NCBI GenBank assembly: GCA_014529385.2
Contig: CM043956.1
Coordinates: forward strand, 84,371,721 to 84,435,720
Length of the DNA: 64,000 nucleotides
Reading direction: 5' to 3'
Source of the DNA: Adiantum capillus-veneris
Taxonomy: Eukaryota > Streptophyta > Polypodiopsida > Polypodiales > Pteridaceae
In this document: piece by piece, positions 51,001-60,993 of the stretch
Layout of the letters: each line of letters opens with the position of its first letter
How positions within the stretch are numbered: the stretch's first letter is position 1
Made by a program: the position numbers and the translations under genes
Notes under the pieces: generated by a model
What the model was told of the DNA's origin: nothing
Databases searched by the model: none
What the model saw: only the letters and a program-made list of their open reading frames with translations

Positions 51001-54000
51001 TCTTTTGCTTTGCCTGAGTCTTTTCTAAGGCCACTTTGACCTTCTTGTACATTTCATCCATGTCCTGAACATACTTATCTGCTTCAAATATCTTGTCCTT
51101 TGTATGCAGTATGGGAGGAACTTTCTTACCACCTTCAACTATCTCAAAAGGTGCCTTGCCAGTTGATGAATGCACTGTGTTATTGTATGCATACTCCACC
51201 AATGGCAAATACTGCTCCCACTTTCCTTTATGCTCTGACACATAGCACTTCAGCAGATCTAGGACAGTAGAATTTGCCTCTTCTGACTGCCCATCTGTTT
51301 GAGGATGAAATGACGAAGAGAATTTGAGCGTTGTGTCCATATTCTCAAACAAGCCTCTCCAGAACAAACTTGTCATGCGTGGATCACGGTCGCTAACAAT
51401 CGATTGTGGCATGCCATGATACTTGAAAATATTGCTCATAAACAAGCATTCCATTTGATCGGGCTTTATCTTCTTCCTGACAGGAATAAAATGAGCCTGC
51501 TTGCTGAATCTGCAAATGATGGTCCAAATACCATTGTTTCCTGTCTGCGTTCTCGGAAGATCAAAGATAAAATCCATAGCAATACTTTCCCATGGTTTAT
51601 CTGGAATAGGTAGTGGTTGCAATAACCCTGGTGCCTTTTGCCTGTCAAACTTGACCTTCTGGCATATTAGGCATTCTCGCACAAAGGCATCCACATCTCT
51701 TCTCAATGTAGGCCAGTAGAAGAATGTCTCAACCGCTTTATCTATAGCATTGATACCACGATGCCCTGCATACGGTGGGACATGACTCTCTTCCATAACT
51801 TTGTGTTGCAATGGCTTTGTGACACACAATCTGCCATGCATCATCATGAACCCATCTTTGAGAAGATAGTGTTCATGACGTTGTCCATCCATTAGCTGCT
51901 CGAAGACCCTTGCAAAATCTTCATCATTTGCATACTGTCCCCTCATATCATCAAGTTCATGATGATAAGGAATTGACACAGCTGAAATTTGTGGCTTCCT
52001 TGACAAGGCATCGGACACAACGTTCTTCTTGCCTTCCACATGCACAATCTGAAAGTGGAACATGGACAAGATATTTGCCCATCGCATATGCTTCTCAGAT
52101 AACTTTGCCTGTGTTAAGAAGTATCGCAAGGTCTGGTGATCCGTTTGGACAACAAAATCTGCACCTAGCAGGTAATGTTTCCAACTTAAGAGCGCATGAA
52201 TGACAGCATGCAGTTCTTTTTCATAGACTTGCATAGTCTTTTCTGGCCCTTGCAAGGTTCTACTCTCATAGGCTACTACCCTGCCATCTTGTATTAGCAC
52301 TGCACCAATGCTACTACCACAGGCGTCACACTGGACCACAAATGACTTCCTAAGATCTGGCAACACAATGACTGGATCTGAAGTCATCTTTTCCTTTAAG
52401 AGATTAAAAGCTGAAATCTCTTTTTGTGTCCATCTAAAGGTGACTGCCTTCTTTTGAAGAGCATGTAAAGGTAAAGCAATTTCAGCGAAATTTCGGATAA
52501 ACCTTCTGTAATAGAAGCATAGTCCCAAGAAGCTGCGGACATCGCGCACCGTCTTCAAATCTGGCCATGACTTGATCGCTTCAACTTTAGCAGGATCCAT
52601 TCTGACACCATCCTTTGAGACAATGTGTCCGAGAAAATGAATCTCTTCCAGAAAAAATTCACTTTTCTTTGCATTGATGAGCAATCTATGGCTGCATAGC
52701 TCTTTGAACACAATGGCCAAGTGATACCTATGTTCCTCTTCATTCTTTGAGTAGACTATCATGTCATCAAAGAATGTACCGACAAACTGTTGGTGTGGAC
52801 GGAAAATTCTGTCCATCATCCTATTGAACGTAGCAGGAGCATTTGTGAGACCAAAGGGCATCACTAGAAATTCGTAAAGGCCAAACGTTGTTCTAAAAGC
52901 AGTCTTGTGCACATCCTCTGATCTAATGCGGATCTGATGGTACCCACTCTTTAGATCTATCCTGCTAAACATAGCTGCTCCTAATTTGTCCAGAATATCA
53001 TCAATTCTAGGTATAGGGAACCTATTCTTGATGGTATTCTTGTTCAGTGCACGGTAGTCGATGCACATACGCCATGAGCCATCCTTTTTCTGTGCCAACA
53101 ACACTAGAGAACAGAATGGAGATGAACAAGGCTGAATCAGCCCCTTTTCTAACAGCTTCTGTACTTGGTTCATTATCTCTTTTTGCTGAGCCGCACTAAC
53201 CTCGTACGAAGGCTTATTTGGTGGACTACTGCCTGGCACCAAATCTATTGCATGGTCCTCGGGTCTCTCTGGCGGTAATTGAGACGGTAATGAATTGGAA
53301 AAACAGTCACTATACTGTTGTAAAAACATTGACCTTTCGTTATCTAACACAGATAAATTTGATTCATCACAATCTGACACTTCACGTGCAAAAACCAAGT
53401 ACGCAGAAAGATGCTTTTTCATTACAGAAGTAATAGCAGAAGCTGATACAGTGGGAATAGACTCCCCTTTAAGCTTTACATCTAGAATGTGAGTCTTTCC
53501 CCTGCTCTGTACAGTGATCTTTTTGTTGTAGGCATCCATGATTCCCTGTACACGAAACAACCAAGGAATACCTAGCAACACATCACATCCGTCCAGTGGC
53601 ATGATGTAAAATTCTTCAGCATCTACATAGGACTGGATATGTAGGCGCAACTTTCCGATGATGGGTGTCACAGCCTCTGTATGGCCAGGACATGCCAAAC
53701 CTGCCTCTGCTGTATACCCCATCTCTTCAGGTCCGATTCCCAACTTTGAAGCCAATTCTGGGGAAATGAAGTTGGCTTCGGCACCTGGATCAAAGAAGAT
53801 AAGGACTGTTTGATCCCTGACCTTTCCCCATGCTCTGCAAAGCTCACTTGCATCTGAATTTGGCTTGTCGCCCACCATATCTGGCACTAGACCAGCCATG
53901 GGCTTCTTTCCTTTCTTGTCTTCCTTGTCTTCAGAATCAGCTGGCCTTTTCTTTTGAGGACAATTGTAAGCAATGTGGCCAGGCTGCTCACAGATAAAGC

Positions 54001-57000
54001 ATTTGTTCTCTGACCTCAGGACCTTCTTTTACTCTTCCAACTTGCGAGGAAAACGTCTTTTCCATTTCTTTGCTGGTGCCTTTTCTGATTCAGTCGTAGC
54101 TTTGCCTTTCCCTGCGTTGGCTGGCTTCTGAGTCCCTTTAGGAACCTCATTGGGAACGTGCTTCTTCGCTGAATTTTTCTTGGCCGATCCTTCCTTAACG
54201 TCAGTATTAAATTCACAATCTTCTCCCTTGAGCAAACCATTGCCAGTGTTTGCTACCTCGATGAGCTGCGTCAAAGTAGTGACTTTGGTCTTCGTGCAGT
54301 ACTTTCTCAATCCTTTGGGTAAGCCACAACAGTATTTTTCAATCTGTTCTGTCAATGGCAGAAACCTATAGGAAGTTACTGGAAGTAGAGCTTTCTAAAA
54401 CTTCCGATTGTAGTCATCCAGATTCTTGCAAGTAGCAGCATTAAGTTGGTGCCATTCTATCATGACATCTGCTTCAAAGTCATCAGATAACCATGCTGTT
54501 GCAAAAAACTGCTTGAAGTAAATCCATGTTGACAGAGCTTGCCCTTGCAGCAATAAAGTTGTCCACCATTGTCCCGCATTCCCTGTCAAGAAAGTGGCTG
54601 CCTTGCGGACCTTTGAAGCCTCTGTAAAGTTTTCCCCGGCATAGGCCTTGTCAAACTGTTGGAGGAATGAGAGAGCCTTCTTCGTGTCATCAAACCTTGT
54701 AAAGGTCGTGAATGTCACACCTTTGCCACCTTCTTTGTACGGAGTTGGCTTCTCCAGCGGCGTTAAGTTGTCATATGGAAGTGACTGAAACATGGGAACA
54801 CTGTTAGGGTTCATCTGTGTTCCTTGGCCGCTATTAAGTTGACCTGGATATGCCATATTTGGCTGTTGATTTGTAATTCCAGCCATACCAAAATTTGCCT
54901 GTAGCATCCCAAATTGGCCTTGAGTGCTTTGAAACCCTGGTTGCATGCCAATGACACCATACATGGAGTTAGGCATCATCGTTTGAGCACCCCCGAACAC
55001 TGTTCCTGGCGTGTAAAACTGATTTCCAAGTGCATGACCAGCCATGCTCTGGAATACCGATCCACCTCCAAAATAGCCAGGGTGTACTGAAGGTGGTGGG
55101 AAGACTTGTTGCATAGCCTGTAGGTTGCTTCCCTGCCCATTAGAACCAGCTATAGGCTGGTGAAAAAGTGGCTGGCTAAACTGGTACAACTTGAAAGACT
55201 GGCATCTCAACCACCTGTTCTTGCACCTTGGGCACAGGTTGTGGAGACTGCATGTTCTCCGTCAAGTGTACATGTGTTTCCATTGACTCTGCAGTATGAA
55301 TCACCTGTGCTTGAGCCTTAACAAGCTTTTGAATATGGTCCAGTGACCCAACTTGCTGAGACGGAAGAGGAGGTTGCAGAAAGGCTAAGAACCTCGGGTT
55401 CTGTATAACTTGTGTGAACATAGCCACAACAGTAGCCAACTGGGTCCTGAATATATCATCATCCGTCTGTGGTGGTCTTGAAGACTCACCCACTTAATGT
55501 GTCTGTTGACCCTGTGAGGAGGAAACCTCCTCAGTCACATCATCTGGTCTGTCAGCCATAATTGCAATTCCTTGTGTTTGGTCTATGATCCCCTCTGTCT
55601 TCAAGCCCAAACTGACCAAGGCTCACTTCTATGGGAAAAACTGATTCAAATCCCGGCGATGGAACCATGAAACCGGCCTGTTAATCCAAAAAGGGCGGTA
55701 GACCTTAGACTTCAACCTTATTTGCTTTCACCCATTTAATTTGTCGCCCACTTTACCTGTATTTTCAAGACACAACAAGGGGAAAGGGATACAGGCTGCT
55801 AGATTGCACCTGTATGAGAAGACCGACACCAGATTGGCCCCTAACTTAGGCGCCCCTTTCGGTATTTCTTTATTGTTTAAAAGAGGGAACAAATGCTGTG
55901 GTTCCCTACAAGCTGCCCCACACAAGCTTGGCTGAATTTCAACTGTTCCGGCCCGATTTCGGCAGCATAACTGTACTAGGACCCTTCACAGTCAGTATTC
56001 CCACGCATTGAATGACTTTCCCGATGCATACGGGCACTTTGCAAAACCTGGCGAGAATCTGCAGTACGCTGAATTCTTTGTTTTCAGCCCCGAAAATGCG
56101 CCAGATCACCTGTACAACGGTCCCCTCGCGTCCCCGAACCTCCTGAGGGTATTAGGGTCCGTTTAGGGCCAAAACCCTAAACCTGCAAAAATACACAGCA
56201 GGCTGTTAATTTATTGTTTCAGGCTCAGTTTCGCGTGCCGGTCGCATCAGTAGCAAGTCCTCGAGCTCCCGCACCTGTAGGGCTACTTGCCTTCTGAATC
56301 GGACGAGATTTCGGACGTAAAACCTCTCCGAATCACCTGTCCCTGCAGAGGATTAGCCGCTAGCTAATCCAGTACCTGTGCAAGAGGCTCTTGCCTCGGC
56401 AATCGCACATGAACCCACACAACTGTACATTGGTCAATTGAAAAGCCCACTAGAGGGGCATAGCATACTGCCATAGAGGAGAGAGAGGACAGTGCATAGC
56501 ATGCAGGGCATCACTCCTGGCACCGCACTGTACATAAGAGGGAAAAGAAGCACTCCATAGCTCTTAACTTGTGACAAAAACTGCAAATCAGCCTCCTCTC
56601 TCATTTTAGGGGCCCCCTTCTCTGGCCAGGAGTAGCAGAAATGCTCTCAGAGTGACACCTCGCCCAGTTTCCGATTTTGGCCAACGGGGCTAAAAATATC
56701 TCAACTGGCGCGTCAGTTGACTTGGCAGCAGAGCAATAAAATGTTCCTCTTGTCATTCCGGAGGTAATGACGCGAACACATTTTCAGGTCCCAAAATAGC
56801 AGTTCCCTAAATTTTAGGAGATGCTGCCATTGTATCTTTCTAGGTCATCTGACCCTCTTTGTACACTGCAGCCACACCAAGAACTGAAATGTAGCTCCTG
56901 TAGCAAAGGATTCCACTTTGGCTAGTCAATGACCCCCCTTTGGCTAACCATAGTCCTTGTCCAACCTTAGTGCTTTCTTGCCCTTAAGCCTGGACTTCCT

Positions 57001-60000
57001 CTGAACAATTCCACACTAGCTATGCAATGCACGGCAATTAGATTTCCTGAGGGGTGCTTCCAAAAAGTGAAAATGAATAAATAATAAGAAAGAAATCAAC
57101 AAAAAGGATAGATAGTAGTCACACGCTGGTGACATGTGGTGCATCCTGAGGGTCAAAAATAGGCCTAATAGGTGGTTGGTCATACTGAAATTTCACCCTT
57201 TTATGGTCATGCTTTGAGGCACAATTATTTTGAAGCAGCCTTGCCTCATTAAAAACAACATCCTGGCTGCGTACAACCCTTTTGAGCTGAGGTAACCAAA
57301 TCCTGTAACCCATTTCGCCTTCTTCACCATATCCTATGAAGAGGCCTTTAATGGACTTCGCATCTAGTTTACTCCTCAACTCCGGTCTTACACGCACAAA
57401 AGCTTCGCAACCAAAAATGCGTAAGTGATTATATGAAGCAGGCTTGCCAAACCAAACCTCTTCAGGGATGTCAACTTTCAGAGACATGTGAGGGGATCGA
57501 TTGCATATATGCACTGCAGTTTTCAAAGCTTCTCCCCAAAATCCATGAGAGAGATTAGCTGTGGACAGCATGCATCTCACCTTCTCACAAAGTGTCCTAT
57601 TGAATCTTTCAGCCACACCATTAGAAGAGGGGCTGTATGGCACAGTAAGCTCCCTCTTAATGCCCAAATTTTCACAAAACTTGTTAAATTCAACACTTGT
57701 GTACTCCCCCCCATTGTCTGTACGCAAGCATTTTAGCTGTCTACCAGTTTGGGTGGTCACAAATGCACGAAATCTCTTAAACGCAGCAAAGGCTTCATCC
57801 TTAGACTTGAGCAAATAAACCCAAATTTTCCTAGAATGATCACCAACAAAGGAGACAAAATAACATGCACCACCCATAGACTTAGTAGGCATGCTACATA
57901 CATCAGAATGTACAAGATCAAGCACACAAGATTTATGAGAGACACTAGAGTAATAAGAACGCTTTACTTGCTTGCCATATTGACATTCATTAGAAAAGTC
58001 AAGCTTTGTGCCTTTAGCATCAAGCTTGTTCAAAGTACAAAGCTTAGAAAGGCCCTTTTGGCTCATATGGCCAAGCCTCTTGTGCCACAACTCCATGTGA
58101 GAGTTAATTTCAGCCAATGCAATAAACTTGCCTAACACGGCCTTTCCATGCATGCAGTAAAGTGTCCCTTTCTTTGTGCCCTTTACAATCATCCTTGAGC
58201 CTTTGGTCATTTTCCATGATCCTCTCTCAAACAAGATGCTGTAACCATGCATATCCATCTGACCAACAGAAAGCAGACTCTTCTTGATTCCCGGCACATA
58301 TCTAACATCATGCAAGACAAGCTCATTTGTGCCATCTATGGAGAGATGCACAGTGCCAATACCCTCAATGGAACATGCATGATTGTTTCCAAGGTATACA
58401 TGGCCACGCTTGCCCGCATCAAAAGTAGAGAAACACTCCTTGATAGGAGTCACATGAAATGAAGCACCGGAATCAACAATCCAAGTCTGGGACAATGCAT
58501 CATCGACAATCAACAAAGCATCAATAAGATCACTCTTGGTGATCTGCATGTCCTGTGAATGAACATTTAGAGAGGCATCAAAGTCATAAGCATCATCATC
58601 TGACAAAGTGGCACACAAGATGTCCTCTACATCTGACAGCTCCTCAATTATGACACTAGAAGCCACATTGGCCTTCTCTTTGTCCTTTGAGCTATCCTGT
58701 GCATCTGCCTTGACTTCTTTCTTCTCTTTCTTTTTGTCTCCACCATTCTTTTTCCTTTCTAACTCAGCTTTATAGTACCTGCAATCGGGTTTCTTGTGAC
58801 CTTTCCTACCACATTGATAGCAAGTTACATCACCCTTGCCTTTGCTTGCATTTTCCCTTTCTTTACTCTTACTCTTACTCCTTTGTGCATAAGCATTCTT
58901 CTTTTCTCTCCTGCCTCTTACCATGTTGGCAGAGCTGCCTCCCTCTCCACTTGCTTTCCTCCTGATTTCTTCATTCAAGATAGAACCCCTAATACCATCA
59001 AAGGTCAAATTGGGGTTATTGGACAACGAAACCATCAAAGTTTCCCTTGACTCAGGTAAGGTCATAAGCAAGAAGATAGCTTTTAGCTTATCATAAAAAG
59101 GGGGCAAGCCAGAATCCTGTAACTGCGACAAAGTACCAGCGAACAATGACAAGTGCTCTGCAGCGCTCTTGGACTCGTCTAGTTTCATGCCAACAAGTTT
59201 TCACATCAAGTGCACCTGGTTGACAGGCGTTGTATTTTCATACATTCCCTTCAACTTCTCCCACACATCAAAAGCAGTCGTGAGACCTTTCACATCAATG
59301 ACGGTCTCATCTGTCATGGCCATTTTAATGTATATAACGGTTTTCCTGTTCATGCTAACCCATGCTTCATCTATCATATTCTGTGGCTTCACCTGTTCAA
59401 GTGCCCCTTCGCAATCCTTAAGAAATAGGATTCTTTGAATCTTGTCTTTCCAAAGATCAAAACCTGTTCCATCGAACCTCCTAATCTCGAAGAGATTCTT
59501 CACATCCCCAAAGATGAGGCCATAGTTACACGAAATAAGAGAGATAATACGCTGAAATTTTGGGCAAAATTCGCAAAAATCGGAGTATAACCTCACAGAG
59601 ATGTGCACTACAGCTCCAAATGGTCACAGGAGCAATTTGGGGCAAAGTAGGATGATTTGGACACAAAATTCAATTTCTGAAATTTATGCGCAGAAAATTT
59701 CAGTGAGCGAATTTGTGCTCGAAAACAACAAATTTAGTTGTTTTTAACCTCAGAAGACATACATAAGGCTAATACACAGCCTTTAGAAGCATGTAAGCAC
59801 AAAAGCTCCAATTTGTAGCATCAAAATTGCATGAAATTGAGCCACAAACAAAATTTGTCAAATGTGCGTAGATTGCATCAATTTGCACCTTCCCGAATGT
59901 AATCGCACTATAAAAACACTTGCAAAAACTTGCGTAAATCTGAAATTTGCTTAAAACACATGTTTTGGAGCTTGTTTTTCGGCAATTTCAGGGTTTTCGG

Positions 60001-60953
60001 GTAGCGGGGACTTAGCGAAAGTATTCCCACACCTTAATACATCATTTGCAAAACCTGTATTTTGTTGTCATAACCTGTAATTTCCTGTTTTTGACCTAAT
60101 TTCAGCTTGTTTTAGGTCAATTTTGGTTGCTGGGAGCTCTCTAGTGTCCGAGGACGAGTCCTTTGGCGACGAAATTGCAAAATCTCGTGTGAAAGTTGAC
60201 CTTCTTGGCTGAAATTGAGCGTTTGTAGGTTTGGGGACAAATCCTAATCGGGCTCTGATACCAGTTGATGAGCGCGCGGCGGTGTGTGCAAGTGAAAGAG
60301 CACGTGAGGAAGTGCAGTGTGTGTGCAGAGAGGGGAGGCGAAGGCCAGCAGGAGAGGAAGCGCTAGCAGAATAGAGAGGGCTCACGTTTTTGGGGAAAAC
60401 TCAATAAGTGAGTTTTGGGTTTTCCCACTTTTATTATAAGTGACCTTTAAAAAATGTGTCGAGGTTCAATATGAACTTGGACAAAGTATAAAAATGTACA
60501 AAAAGGGGTTATTTAGGCGTGTAACCCAACATGGTAACAGTTTATTTAGATTCCATAGCCTTTTGCTATTAGACGATACCAATTGGCGGGCACATGCCCA
60601 CGTCAAGCTCTCGCCTTTGCAGATTTTCCTTGTCCTTTTCACCGCTGGTGGCTTTTGGTGGTTCAGGTTTTTGATATACAATTGCAGAGTGTGTTTTTGG
60701 TGAAGTGCCTATTTTTAAGAGGCTGTTGTCATCCTCTCTCCGCTTAGCTTTCCATGGCATTTTTTTGCTCTTTGAGAGGTTTTTCCTTGTCTTTAGTTTC
60801 TATAGTTTGCCCTTGTGGCTAGTTGTATGCAGTTCTTACAGTTCCCAGTTTGTCGTCTTCGGGCTAGCTTTGTAACCAGTGATATACTTGCCTTGAGGAT
60901 CAACACCATTGGGTGTTTTGAGGGATTTTCAAGTAGTAGAAATCAGCCTCTTT

Positions 60954-60993
<40 letters not shown>

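Larger units (their letters stand above)
48522..57139 (-). mobile_element. Chromovirus D1, nearly complete, TSD TGTGG
   Basis: The element is 48527-57134 (8608 bp) between TGTGG at 48522-48526 and 57135-57139. On the - strand: 5' LTR 57134-55668, primer site, gag-pol 55559-50498, 3' non-coding, polypurine tract, 3' LTR 49932-48527. Removing the element plus one TSD (8613 bp, a multiple of three) restores the Copia pol frame. It is the youngest datable insertion in the right half by nesting. Confidence 0.93.
46412..60536 (-). mobile_element. Copia element C with TSD TGGTA, interrupted by D1
   Basis: The element is 46417-60531 between TGGTA at 46412-46416 and 60532-60536. On the - strand: 5' LTR 60531-60266, primer site 60263-60252 (TGGTATCAGAGC), leader, gag, zinc knuckle, protease, integrase, [D1], RT, RNase H, polypurine tract (46662-46675 in reverse), 3' LTR 46661-46417. 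The PR-INT-RT-RH order defines Copia. The LTRs differ by a ~21-bp deletion in the left one. Confidence 0.93.

Noticed and set aside
55643-55667. tRNA gene
   Set aside because: Only the 3' arm is matched, at the LTR border, so it is a primer binding site.
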